Origin: Dipteris shenzhenensis
Lineage: Eukaryota; Polypodiophyta; Polypodiopsida; Gleicheniales
Assembly (NCBI GenBank): GCA_047967505.1
Contig: CM106540.1
Length of the DNA stretch: 64,000 nt
Strand: one strand, 5' to 3'
Of the stretch, positions 47,122 to 59,167 are shown piece after piece. Position numbers and translations under genes: made by a program. Positions within the stretch are counted from its first letter, which is position 1. Each line of letters begins with the position of its first letter. The notes below the pieces were generated by a model that had not been told where the DNA came from, made no database searches, and saw nothing but the letters and a program-made list of their open reading frames with translations.

Positions 47122-48487
47122 CAATTGCACAATGGCTTCATCTAAAACAGAACGACAACTAAATAGAGAGAGAGGCCATATGCAAGGGAACGGCTTGTCA
47201 TTCCAGAGGCCACATGCAAGAAGTTTGACAAAGTCTACTAGAATAGACAATCCACAACCATGGGAGATAGAGGTTTGAAGGTTGCACAGTGGGGGTTCAT
47301 CGCGAGTCCGTCATTGGTCATTGCAGCGACTCAGCTCTGTGCCAGTGAGTGAGGCATCTAAGAAGCTGGTCCCCCTCTCTACATTCGATGAGCCATATCA
47401 TGCTAGGGGTGGGCTAATCAAACATGCATTCCCTCGGCTTCAAAATAAGGGGCTCACTGGCCTTAGGCCAGTATATCCTTGCCCCTCCACGATGGCATAG
47501 CGAACGATTATAGTGTAGGATCACAAAAAAGCTTACTGCAATGGACAAATTAAACAAGCCGCTAACGCCTTTATCCACGAGTTTCATGGAGGGGACTGAA
47601 ACGTCTCTCCCTCCTTGAGCTCCCAACTTACTAAGTACCTGAGGGAGGTCCATGTGTAGATAGTCGTGCCGGTTGAAGCTTGTGCCCTTCCCTTGAAGTG
47701 CGTACTCCGAATGCAAGCTTCCCCAGTAATGTCTACTCCTTTCTCGTGGGCTCCCATGCTCTGCACCTCCTTTAGATGCTGCAGTATCTTGGGGGATGGG
47801 GAAGACTCTCCCTCCAAGGAGGTCCCCTAGTACTTCACCCCTTAATTTGTGGTTGTGGCCCACTGTCCCATAGCTAGTGCGTCACTGACACTAAATTTTG
47901 TTTTAGTGCTACCACCATCTCACATTAAATTCAATCCTTTATCTAGTCTCAATTTCAACCGTGTTAGCTCATAAAACAGTCCCTCAATGGTTCCATTATT
48001 GGATTCTTACCTCTGCTCATGCTATTGACTACAGACCCGATGGAGGAGTCCCTTGCTAGCTACCATTGGCTACGGATATCTTGAGGTTCTCCCCATAGAT
48101 CCATTGAATACTCAGTGGTTTCTGAAGACCCCATGGCATAGTCCATTGTATCTTCAATGGTATCTCTTATAGGTGTCTAATATGCTAGATATCCATACCT
48201 ATACTATAATCCACCTCTTCATGGGTTCAACTCTTGTATCTCCCTCCAATTATCCTCGTGTACACCCCTCTCCATGGGTATATTTCAGTTCGAATAAGCA
48301 TATTAAATTATCAATAATATAACTCCCACTTACGTAAGAGAACCATCTATACCATTATGGAAAATACTCCAGGTTTCAGTATCACACTACTTTCAATTAT
48401 CTTGATATATATGTCTCAGTTAATTCCAACAATCAAGATTTTATATATAGTTGTATCGGCCCATCCTTCAAAGGAAGGAAGGATGTA

Positions 48488-48512
<25 letters not shown>
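47122..48512. repeat. 1.4-kb direct repeat, copy B
   Basis: The counterpart of 39422-40820 in direct orientation. It starts AATTGCACAATGGCTTCATC and ends in a longer (TG)n run. Here the run passes into an (AG)n tract. The near-identical ends of both copies, including the microsatellite, argue that the repeat unit itself ends there. Confidence 0.8.

Positions 48513-48548
<36 letters not shown>
48488..48548 (+). repeat. (TG)n(AG)n compound microsatellite
   Basis: Alternating TG repeats pass directly into AG repeats at about 48511 and run to about 48548. The TG part is shared with copy A of the direct repeat; the AG part is not. Confidence 0.95.
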
Positions 48549-48551
<3 letters not shown>

Positions 48552-49690
48552 ACTAGGTGAATGATGAAAACCATTCATAAGGCCTATGCGAGATCGAAGA
48601 CATCGTGAAATCATTGAAGAAGACTCAAAAAAAGGTGGATTGAGGGGGGCTTGAAGGAGAACATGCTGAAGCTACGGTTCTCAAGACTATGGAATGGGAA
48701 AGCAAACAAAGAGCAAGAAACCAAGAAACAGAGGGAGAGGATAGGGACTCAAGAGGGAAAGGAAGTACACAATTGCTGTCAAGGACTGGTATTTTTTTTA
48801 AATTAGAAAACATACTTTTTTATTAAAGCATGCGACCTAACATCCTAAACATCAAAAGGTGCGGTTCTTTACACCAACTGTCAATCGGGAGCCTACCTTG
48901 CGGTTTATAATCTTACTGCACATTATCATGACCTAACTACCATGTGGTATCGACCCATACCAAGCGGTATGATTTACCCTGCACGGTCCCCCATCAACAT
49001 GTCATATCGGCATGTGTGACATCCTGGATCATCCGATTCAGGAGGATACACAATCTCTAACATTGACATACAACACAATGTAGGATGGTGCTATGTGGTG
49101 TAGCAACAAAATCCTATAAAAGAACCCCGCCACTGCCACTACCGCCCCACTAATTACTTGTCGCTTTCTGCCGCAGTCTCTCCTTAGTCTTTTGGTGAGT
49201 TTGTATAGCCTTTAGTGTTGGTCAGTCATGGGCCAGGTGATGACCCGCATCGACTCCCATAGCATTGCAGGACATATGTGAGATGGGTTAAGACCACACT
49301 TCCCAAATAAGACCCTCGCTTTGACTGGAACTCTCCACTCACCAAGTTGTGAGCAAGGTTGTTTTGTCATCATGGATTATTCATTACTCCTGCTATTGCT
49401 AGTGGTTTGATGCAATTCACAAACAAAGATATGCACACACCGATCTGCAAGCAACCAACTACATGCTGAACTTCACGAGGGATGACAAGTCTGTCTGAAT
49501 TGGGATTATTGATTGGGGAAGAATCCTCCACTAGACCAAATTGAGCTTGACCCATATGATCGCACTTTCATTGCCAAAGTTGTAATGTCTTTGAATTGTA
49601 CACGTGGATTTAAAAATTAGTACCACATGTATCTTTAAAACAAATGTAACAATTTGCCAAAGTTTGCTCTTTGTATTTGTACAATTAATC
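48549..49690. other. no gene recognised
   Basis: This interval lies between the microsatellite and the transposase gene and has short frames only. A TATAAAAG string at about 49113 on the plus strand is not followed by a gene I can support. Confidence 0.4.
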
Positions 49691-49698
49691 GATCATGG

Positions 49699-50646
49699 TC
49701 AATCCACGATCCTATTAGTTGGATAAATTCTTAGATGAATGAGAAGAAGTAGACTTACCACAGTTGCCTCGAACGCCAACCGTCCGCCTGCACCAAGGTG
49801 TGAAGTACCTACGGTGTCCAGCCGTCTCCTCGCAGCCCTCCTCTGACCCTCGAACATTTCGGCATGGTCCCTATTCTGCTTCTTGAAGAACTTCCAATCA
49901 GCTTTGTCTGCCCAGCTAGGTTTAGCCATCCCCTTTGCGATGGAAGTACGCAAGGTTGATCTACGATGCTTCAAGACCAAACCCATGCATTCTCGCATAT
50001 AAGTCTCATTAAACTCCCAATTTGGTAGGTTGGGGTATTTTTGTTTTAATTCATCGATGACTGCCTGCTTCTTTTGGTCATCTTGATACCGCCAATCAGT
50101 AGCAATGCCGCTCTTGAAGTGATGGCTCATTAATCGCCTCATGGTGGCCATCATTGCTTTGCCCTTTCTATCTTCTATCATCTCTCCGATAGCCGTGATT
50201 TGATAGGAGAGGTCCTCGTCTGGGTAAGGAGGACTGATGGTAGTGGCAGAGTCAGAGTGAGTGGAAGCTGTGCGAGCGCTTCCAGAGCGAGGAGTAGCAG
50301 TGGGAGTAGGAGACGGCAAGGGACCTGACTGAAATTGTGTCTCGGGACCAAGTGGAGACCTGTAGGGATGTGAGTGTGCTAACTCATCTACATCTCCCGA
50401 GTCAGCACAACGTAAGCGGCCCCTCCTACTTTTCCTTCCCTTATGAGAGGCATGTGCAGGTGATGACCCCTCAGTCGAAGGGGCATGAGGGGACGGTTGG
50501 GTAGTAGGTCCAGCCATCAGTGTAGGAGAGGGAATGGTTGAGGTCCTCTGAGATAGCAGAGAGAAGAATCTTGCTACCTCCTCATCGGCGGTCATCTGTG
50601 CTACAAACTCATCGGGACTCCCGACAAAGCCATGTGCTCCTAGCAA
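49699..50646 (-). CDS. En/Spm-type Transposase_24 family protein
   Basis: A 315-codon minus-strand frame. The first half is Pro/Ser/Thr-rich and low in complexity. The second half has the features of the plant Transposase_24 (Ptta/En/Spm) family: a helix-rich basic region with YPNLPNWEFNETYMRECMG, then PSWADKADWKFFKKQNRDHAE and an RRAARRR stretch. These proteins accompany CACTA elements and are thought to be TNPA-like DNA-binding partners. The frame is open in this span, unusual for this window. The true start and any introns are uncertain because the 5' side passes into the repeat array. It is divergent from the TNP2 gene across 51-54 kb. Confidence 0.65.
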   Translation of the reverse strand: MLGAHGFVGSPDEFVAQMTADEEVARFFSLLSQRTSTIPSPTLMAGPTTQPSPHAPSTEGSSPAHASHKGRKSRRGRLRCADSGDVDELAHSHPYRSPLGPETQFQSGPLPSPTPTATPRSGSARTASTHSDSATTISPPYPDEDLSYQITAIGEMIEDRKGKAMMATMRRLMSHHFKSGIATDWRYQDDQKKQAVIDELKQKYPNLPNWEFNETYMRECMGLVLKHRRSTLRTSIAKGMAKPSWADKADWKFFKKQNRDHAEMFEGQRRAARRRLDTVGTSHLGAGGRLAFEATVVSLLLLIHLRIYPTNRIVD

Positions 50647-50939
50647 AGGAGTTCCCCAAGGGGTAGTCGCAGTGCTAGGTCCGAGAGGAGTCAGGACCAG
50701 AGGTAGTCACAGTGCTACGTCCGAGTGGAGTCGAACGAGGGGTAGTCCCCTCAGGTGTCGCCTGAGAGGAATCAAAGTCCTTTGGAGCATAGAGATCGTG
50801 ATGTCTCCTCCTGCGAGGCTGTCCATACTCGTTGGACGTGTGACGTTATCCCATGTCTAACATAGACACAAACACAAAAACAAAAAGCAAAAAACAAACA
50901 TAAGCATAGGCATAGGCACAGGCATAGGAAAATACATAT

Positions 50940-53700
50940 GCTTATGATCGAAAGAGAAAAATGAGACATGCTCATGAGAGAGGGAAAAGAGGGAAAAGAG
51001 GGAGGGAAAGTGCAAAAGAGATTGAAAGAGGGAGACATATGCTCATGCTTATGCTTATGCATGAGCATAAGAGAAAGAGACATATGCTTATGCTTATGCT
51101 TATGCTTATGCATGAGCATAAGTGCATGAGCATGAAAGAGAGGAAAGAGGGGGGAAAAGAGGGAGACATATGCTCAAGAGAGAGACATATGCTCAAGAGA
51201 GGAAAGAGGGGAAAGAGGGAGGAAAGAGGGAAAGAAAAGAGGGAAAGAAAGAGGGAAAGAAAGAGAGATTGGAAGAGAGACTCCTCTTATGCATAAGCAT
51301 AAGAGAAGGAGATATATGCTCATGCTTATGCTTATGCATGAGCATAAGAGCATGAGCATGAAAGAGGGAAAAGAGGGAGGGAAAAGAGGAGAAGAGAGAA
51401 GAAGAGGAAAAGGAAAGAAAGATTGGAAGAGGGGAAAGAGGGGGGGAAAGAGAGAAGAAGAGGGAAAGAAAAGAGGGAAAAAGAGACATATGCTCATGCT
51501 TATGCGGTGGCATATGTCTCCTTCTCTTATGCTCATGCATAAGCATAAGCATGAGCATATGTCTCCTTCTCTTATGCTTATGCATAAGAGGAGTCTTATG
51601 CATAAGCATAAGCATAAGCATAAGAGAACGAGGCATATGCTCATGCTTATGCTTATGCATGAGCATAAGAGCATGAGCATGAAAGAGGGAAAAGAGAAGA
51701 AGAGATAAGAAGAGGGAAAGGAAAGAGAGATTGAAAGAAGGAGAGAAGAAGAGGAAAAAGGGAAGGAGGGATTTGAAAAGGGGAAAGAGGGATTGGAAAA
51801 GGGGAAGAAGAGGGAAAGGCATAGGAGAGAAGAAGAGGGAAAGGAAAGAGAGATTGGAAAAGGGGAAAGAGGGAAAGAAAGCGAGAAGAATAGGGAAAGG
51901 AAAGAGGGAAAAAGAGACATATGCTCATGCTTATGTCTCCTTCTCTTATGCTCATGCATAAGCATAAGCATGAGCATATGTCTCCTTCTCTTATGCTTAT
52001 GGTATGCTTATGCTTATGCTTATGCATAAGAGAGACTCCTCAAGGAGACATATGCTCATGCTTATGCTTATGCATGAGCATAAGAGCATGAGCATGAAAG
52101 AGGGAAAAGAGGGGGGAAAAGAGGAGAAGAGAGAAGAAGAGGAAAAGGAAAGAGAGATTGGAAGAAGGAGAGAAGAAGAGGGAAAGAAAACAGGGATTGG
52201 AAAAGGGGAAGAAGAGGGAAAGGAAAGAGAGATTGGAGATGGGGAAAGAGGGAAAGAAAGAGAGAAGAAGAGGGAAAGGAAAGAGGGAAAAAGAGACATA
52301 TGCTCATGCTTATGCATGAGCATATGTCTCCTTCTCTTATGCTCATGCATAAGCATAAGCATGAGCATATGTCTCCTTCTCTTATGCTTATGCTTATGCT
52401 TAGTCTCTCTTCCATAAGCATAAGCATAAGCATAAGAGAAGGAGACATATGCTCATGCTTATGCTTATGCATGAGCATAAGAGCATGAGCATGAAAGAGG
52501 GAAAAGAGGGGGGAAAAGAGGAGAAGAGAGAAGAAGAGGGAAGGAAAGAGAGATTGGAAAAGGGGGAAGAGGGAAAGAAAGAGAGAAGAAGAGGGAAAAG
52601 AGACATATGCTCATGCTTATGCATGAGCATATGTCTCCTTCTCTTATGCTTATGCTTATGCTTATGCATAAGAGACTCATGCATAAGCATAAGCATGAGC
52701 ATATGTCTCCTTCTCTTATGCTTATGCTTATGCTTATGGAAGAGAGAAGTCTCTCTTCCATAAGCATAAGCATAAGCATAAGAGAAGGAGACATATGCTC
52801 ATGCTTATGCTTATGCATTAGCATAAGAGCATGAGCATGAAAGAGGGAAAAGAGGGGGGAAAAGAGGAGAAGAGAGAAGAAGAGGGAAAGGAAAGAGAGA
52901 TTGGAAGAGAGGAAAGAGGGGGGGGAAAGAGAGAAGAGGGAAAAGAGGGGGGAAAAGAGGAGAAGAGAGAAGAAGAGGGAAAGAAAAGAGAGATTGGAAG
53001 AGGGGAAAGAGGGGGGGAAAGAGAGAAGAAGAGGGAAAGGAAAGAGAGAAGAAGAGGGAAAGGAAAGAGGGAAAAAGAGACATATGCTCATGCTTATGCG
53101 GTGGCATATGTCTCCTTCTCTTATGCTCATGTATAAGCATAAGCATTAGCATATGTCTCCTTCTCTTATGCTTATGCATAAGACTCCCATAAGCATGAGC
53201 ATATGTCTCCTCTTATGCTTATGCTTATGCTTATGCATAAGAGGAGTCTTATGCATAAGCATAAGAGAAGGAGACATATGCTCATGCTTATGCTTTTGCA
53301 TGAGCATTTTTGAAAGAGACATATGCTCATGCTTATGCTTATGCTTATGCATGAGCATAAGAGCATGAGCATGAAAGAGGGGAAAGAGGGGGGGAAAGAG
53401 AGAAGAAGAGGGAAAGGAAAGAGGGAAAAAGAGGGGAAAAGAGATTGAAAGATTGAAGGAGAAGGAGAAGGAAAGGAGGGAAAAAGAGATTAAAAGAGGG
53501 AAAAAAAAGAAGAGGGGAAAAGAGATTGAAAGATGAAAAAAAGAAGAGAAGGAAAGGAGGGAAAAAGAGATTGAAAGAGGGGGAAAAAGAAGAGGGGAAA
53601 AGAGATTAAAAGAGGGGAAAAGGAAGAGGGAAAAAGAAGAGACAGAAGAGGAGAGAAGAGGGAAAGAAGAGAGAAGAGAGGGGAAGAGAGGGTTCCTACA
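50940..53700. repeat. hairpin plus polypurine minisatellite array
   Basis: About seven cassettes start near 51033, 51310, 51631, 52045, 52441, 52789 and 53271. Each has a block built from ATGCTTATGC/GCATAAGCAT units that pairs with itself or with the inverted block CATATGTCTCC..., followed by 150-300 bases of pure purine (GAAAGAGGGAAAAGAG types). Spacing varies from about 280 to 480 bp. All long open frames here, on both strands, are products of the repeat (Met-Leu or His-Lys alternation) and are not genes. Confidence 0.9.
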
Positions 53701-54343
53701 CCTATCACTGCAACTAGCGCTTAAGTCGCTAGCTGCAGGCCAATGCAAATAACAAAAATAACAGAAGGAAAAAAGAGGAAGCACTTTCTTGCCTGGAATA
53801 GTACATCCCCCTCGGTGCTTTGTGGACTAGCCCTACAAAAGAGAGGAAACATACCATTTCAAATAGCTAGTTAGAGGAAGGAGGAGTTTAAAGAAGCAAT
53901 TTCTCAAAGAGATTGGATTGAGGAGACAAGGAGAAAGCGAAGGAAGAGGAATACAAAAAAGCTAGAAGAGGTGAGTCTTCTTTCTTTCACAAAATCTCAT
54001 TTTTTGGCTTCAATCCTTTGAAATCAAGCATGAAAACTAGCACATAGCTTTAACAATACAAGGAGAAACATCCTTCAACAGTCATGAAATGAAATCTCAC
54101 AAAAAAAGAACCTACATTGTTCAAAGAGGCTCACCTTCTTGAAAAACTTCTTTTCAAGAAAAGAAAGAGGGAGAAGGGTGGAGAGGGAGCACAAGTGTTA
54201 GGAGAGGGGTGAGGTGTGGTGAGGAGTGGAGAATAGAGTGGGAGGTCATCAGAAATAGGTGGGAGGAGAGATTGTAGCTTACAATAGAGATTGCTAAACA
54301 AAGCGCCGTGCATCGCGAGGTTTGGGTTTTAACCCACAACGTT

Positions 54344-54450
54344 GCTATATAGCGATGCTTTTAATTAAAAGTGTCACTATATAGCGACGAAACAAAGCAA
54401 ATCGTCGCTATATAGCGATGGAACAGGTCAAAACATCACTATATAGCGAC
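54344..54450. repeat. CACTA-type sub-terminal repeats, left cluster
   Basis: Four palindromic units of the form (T/C)RCTATATAGCGA lie at about 54344, 54371, 54401 and 54432. The same unit recurs right of the transposase gene. Short repeats of this kind in sub-terminal DNA are the binding sites of TNPA-like proteins in En/Spm elements. Confidence 0.75.
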
Positions 54451-54550
54451 GCTTCAGGACACTTTATGTTTAAAGTTAGAAAAGAAGCTCATAGATGCTA
54501 TTTTATAACTGTTAATATATTTCCTTGCAACTTATGTTGTGATTTTATAA

Positions 54551-57500
54551 GTGCAGATGGAAGAGACGAGTGGAAGCTCGTCCAATGATGCGTCAATGCT
54601 TGGGAGCACAAAGTGGCTTACGGAGAGGTTATATTGTCATTGCACTCATTGCAAGCGAGAAGTACGACATCAACATCGTATTATCATGTGCCACTTGTGG
54701 ATGTATGGGGAGGAGCCCGAACCAGTACCCACCGTTGGTGTTGCACATGTTGATGGATTATTGGTAAGCCAAAGCTATTTAAGTTCGCAGTTAATATTGG
54801 ATACCATTATGGTACGAAACCTTGAGACAAGATCTTATATTTACATGAAATCTTAAAACAGGATGAGGAGGCTGACGAGGGTCGCATATACCTTCACACT
54901 TTGAGCAAGACTATAGTCTCCTGGATGATGACGAGGGTATGGATTCTATTTTTAGGGGCACTACATCCCATGTACACGTGATGTCAAAGTCTGAGGTCAA
55001 AATGCGAGAGTTGCAATCAACACAATTGTACGAGGGTGCTAGGATGTCTAAACTACATGCTTGTCTCTCAATCTTGAATCTGCAAGTAGAGTATGGGTGG
55101 TCGGATACAAGTGTCTTGGCCTTAATGAGGTTAGCTCCTGCATTAATTTGAATCATTATTTGGATATTGTTTGTTTTGAGAATTATCATGTATGGATTAG
55201 TGTACCGAATCATCATTATTCGAAGCCTATGTATGTTTGAATTGTGCTAGGTTGCTCCAGAAGATGTTGCCTGCACCAAATACCATGCCCGCATCAAGAG
55301 ATGAAGTGAAAAAGATGCTAACAATGGTGGGTATGGATTATGATACCATCTATGCTTGCCGTAATGATTGTATTCTCTTTCATCGTGAGCATGGAGATTT
55401 GGCTAGTTGTCCGAAGTGTGGGAAACAATTATATAGAGATGACTTGCAAGGTGAGCAGATACCGGTAAAGGTCTTGAGACACTTTCCCATCATTGCAAGA
55501 ATACAGCACATGTTCCGATGCAAATCCATAGCAGAGTTGATGACATGGCATGCATCTCATCGGTCCACTGATGACACATTGAGGATTCCCGCAGATTGTG
55601 TAGCTCGGAAGCACATAGACAATCAGTGGCCGGACTTTGCGAGGGAGCCACACAACTTACATCTTGGGCTCGCCATGGATGGCATGAATCCTTTTGGATT
55701 ACGCTCGACATCTTGGTCGACATGGCCCATAGTCGTGGTGAATTACAATATCCCACCATGGCTAACAATAAAAAAGGGACACCTCATGCTTGCACTACTT
55801 GTGCCAGGAAGTACAAGGCAAAAAATATGGACGTGTACATGGCACCTTTGATAGAGGAGTTATAGATATTATGGAGAGGAGTGTGGGTCTTTGATATTTC
55901 CAGAGCTCCTAGACATACCAATGATATTTTGGTCAAGCGTATCTTGATGTGGACCATGCATGACTACCCAGGATATGGAGAGTGCACAGGTACGTGGTTG
56001 TGTCTCTACAAGTATAATACAGGATTATGCTTTTATGACTCTCTTTTGCACGCATGTCTTATACTAACACATTCATGCATGCGTGCAGGACTTCATGCTT
56101 GTCATGTTTATGGACCGGGTTTGAAATCGCTTGCACGATACTCCAAACATATGAGGAAAAATGTTTATAAAGGTCATGCTCGATACCTTCCACTGGACCA
56201 TCTCGCACGTGGAGGTCAGCTTGATCCACCACCATCATATTTGAAGGCAAGTGACTGGATTCAGGCTTGGAGGGCAAATGGAGAGGAACCTCCTCCTAGT
56301 ATAAAGAGGCTATCGATCTTTCACGAGCTTCCTTATTGGGGTCAGTTACAAATCAATCATCTCTTGGATCCCATGCATATCTTCAAGAATGTGGGGGCTA
56401 CTATTTGGGCACACTTGGTTGGTTCCAAAGACTTGAGAGGATTGTGAGAAGACTTACGTGCTATGAATAGGATGTCTCGTTTGTGGCCCCAAGTACATGC
56501 TTCGGGAAAAGTTGTCCTCCCGAAAGCAACGTGGATCCTCTCTACGAGGGAGGAGGCAGCAGTCAAGGTAGACATTGCTTCTTTTCAAACACTAACAGGG
56601 TACATGCATTGCTTGAAAGGAGCATTTTCAAAGGACAATAAGCTTAGTGGGCTCAAGTCCCATGATTGGCACAAGGTCTTACAGGTATTCTAAGCTAGGT
56701 ATTCTAAGCTGTAGAATTAGTGTACCGATAATCGTGATGCGTTAGCATAATTATGATTATGTTATATTGTTGATATGACTTCTTTGTTGCTTTGATAGTT
56801 CATCCTCCCAATTACAATAAAAGGGTGCTTATAAGAAGATGTTAGAAATGCTATATTCAAGATCAGACTTGTGAGGTATGCTTACTATCAAATCGCATTG
56901 ATTGCATTTTCTTCAATTTAAGCTGATTAATTTGTAGACTGATTATGAAAATATCTTACATTAACATGTGAAATAGGTGGATATCTCAAAAAGAGATCTC
57001 CATATCGAGCATCGAGAAGGCTAGGGTGGAATCCATCGAAGCCATATGCTTGCTTGAGAAGCACTTTCCCTCGAGCATTATGACAACTCAAGTCCACTTG
57101 CTTGTGCACATAGTTGATGAGGTGGCTATTGCAGGTACCGTTCATAGTCGATGGATGTCTTTTCTCTAGCGGTTTATGAAAACTTTGAAGGGATTTGTAA
57201 GACAAAGAGCAAGACCAGAAGCAAGCATGGCAGAGGGATGGCTTGTGCAAGAGTCATTAGTATATATCACGGAGTTTCTTGCATCCACGGATCCCGATAT
57301 GCTGCAAGCTTGGCATAACAAGGATGATGATCGCACCGTTGGCGAGGTTCCCCAAGGAAAAGGGATTGAAAGAAAGATGAGCGAAGAGAAAATGGAGAAA
57401 TTCAATAAGTTTTGTATCCTCAATAGCCCTGAGATGCAAAAGTGGATTGAGAGATATGAAGCAGCCAAAGCAGAAAGAATAAATGCAAGGACGAGATTCA

Positions 57501-58667
57501 GAGTAATGTACAGGTGATCGCAACCATATCCACGGGATCTAGCTCTTCTCCCCACTCACATGTCACTTGATTGGTTACAACTGGCTCTATGTAAAGCCGA
57601 ATGCGATGGAGAGACAATAAACGAGCGCGAGCGAGAGTTATCATCTAGATGTATGACGCATGTAAGTTTCTTACCTCTTGATGTAATTAAGTAATTATTT
57701 GTAGCAATATACACTATAAAATAGATGCATCTTCATTGTTTTAATGATGCTCTTTTACAGTACAAAAAGTACAGTGCATTATGGTCATATGGACGACATT
57801 TTTATGTGGAACACATCGATTCAAAGAGAGTCACGTATGATTGTGGAGTCATGGCTAACTTCACACAAGATAGCCAAGCAAGTGCTTCGGATGCCAATCT
57901 TCTCTCCTCACAGTTGGATTATTGTGGAACCATACGCGAAATCTATGAAGTTGATTTCAGACGATTTAGTATTTTCATTCTTGATGTAAAATGGTTTAGA
58001 ACTATTTACAACGGTCCCCATGCGACAGTGAGAAAACATAGTGGCGGTTTCTTTGCAATAGACTCCACCAAACATTGGACCGATGAAAGTGATACTTTTG
58101 TTCTTCCCGAGCGCTATGAGCAGGTGCATACTAATGATTTAATTAATTGAAGCTTTCGTTTTTAAAGATTCATTGATACATGTACTTAAGCATAATTTCA
58201 TATATATAATTAACGACCTCTGGCACCCATCTTCAATATAGGTGGTTCTTCATCCGGATCATTCTGATTCAAGATGGTGGTACGTGATCCAAGTTGCACC
58301 ACGAACTAAGCAAATTTTTTAAGATAGAGATGTAAATATGGAGATGCCACTACCAATGCCGGATCCAATTGATCCTGATGAATCTAGCAAAGAAGATGAA
58401 GATCACAATATGAGCCAAGAGGAAGATGTGCATAATGCAATCGCACGGGAGGAAGATGGAGATCACGATATTGAGGAAGAAGACAACGATCATCAAGAAT
58501 CACCACACTTTATTAAAGAAGATGATCAAGTACTTTTAGGTGAACGTACGATGCTAGAGTACGATGATGATATAGGAGATCAACTCGGTATAGAGTTAGA
58601 GATAGACTTGTTTGGCACGTTAGACTTGGCTCAAGATGAAACAGTTGATGTAAATGCTCTTCATTGA
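54551..58667 (+). pseudogene. CACTA TNP2-type transposase with DUF4218 and DUF4216
   Basis: The exons I can place are about 54551-54763, 54862-55129, 55251-55989, 56089-56684 and from 56799, all with GT-AG borders. Order: an N-terminal Cys/His region (LYCHCTHCKREVRHQH), TNP2 core (NDCILFHREHGD, ASCPKCGKQLYRD, AMDGMNPFG, IPPWLTIKKGHLMLALLVPG, LPYWGQLQINHLLDPMHI), a DUF4218 region (KTLKGFVRQRARPEASMAEG), DUF4216 (IYEVDFRRFSIFILDVKWF) and an acidic C-terminus. Breaks: a frameshift near 55.81 kb, a TAG after APLIEEL, a TGA after DLRGL, a TAA in the DUF4218 region, a TAG before RFMKTLK and a TAA after TKQIF. The catalytic transposase is dead in this copy. Confidence 0.85.
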
Positions 58668-58837
58668 ATTTTTTCATCTCAAACTTGGACATGAATATAT
58701 GAGCTTCAAAGGCTTAATGTACATGCTCTCATACTTTTATTCCCTCAAAAGATCAAACATGTATGAAAATTTAAAACAATTTGTCATTGGAAAAAACTAA
58801 CTTTTAAGGCCTTTATGAGTAAAAAAGCTCTCTAGAA

Positions 58838-58966
58838 AATGTCGCTATAAAATTTAGTATTGCTATATAGCGACACTTACATTTCTGACAAACATCGCTA
58901 TATAGCGACTTTAAAAATCATTGCTATATAGCGACGTTTGCTTAAAGTCGCTATATAGCGATGCTT
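58838..58966. repeat. CACTA-type sub-terminal repeats, right cluster
   Basis: Four full TYGCTATATAGCGA units and one partial unit lie at about 58838-58966. They match the left cluster at 54.34-54.45 kb. An imperfect 14-bp inverted repeat (ACCGATGATTAGCG and CGCTAAACGTCGGT) follows at about 58997-59034. Confidence 0.8.
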
Positions 58967-59039
58967 TACGGGATGCGCTTCTCATACCGATGATTAGCGC
59001 CCCGCGCTCGCTAAACGTCGGTACTTAAACGTCATAATA

Positions 59040-59059
59040 GGATTGGTGTGTAGTAGTGT
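59040..59059 (+). mobile_element. right terminus of CACTA element
   Basis: The sequence GGATTGGTGTGTAGTAGTG ends here. Reversed it reads CACTACTACACACCAATCC, the expected CACTA terminal inverted repeat. I could not find the matching left terminus in 48-54 kb, so the element is either truncated on the left or its terminus has decayed. Confidence 0.75.
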
Positions 59060-59167
59060 AATTTGCATGAGCATGTTATAATTAAATGTTTCAATACCAT
59101 GTTGCTCACTCGATTTTTTCCTGGTTGTTAGATCTTCTCTCGCTCTCTCACCTCTCTCTCACTCGCC

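Noticed and set aside
39422-48512. The 1.4-kb repeats as ordinary LTRs of a Copia or Gypsy element
   Set aside because: No TG...CA ends, primer site or polypurine tract at their borders. The only pol-like gene between them is a Penelope-type RT. Their ends are microsatellites.
49080-49200. TATAAAAG string as a host gene promoter
   Set aside because: No downstream frame or splice chain supports a gene.
50940-53784. Many open frames of 100-267 codons on both strands
   Set aside because: They are translations of the minisatellite (repeating Met, Leu, His, Lys or Ser, Leu, Phe) and occur in several frames at once.
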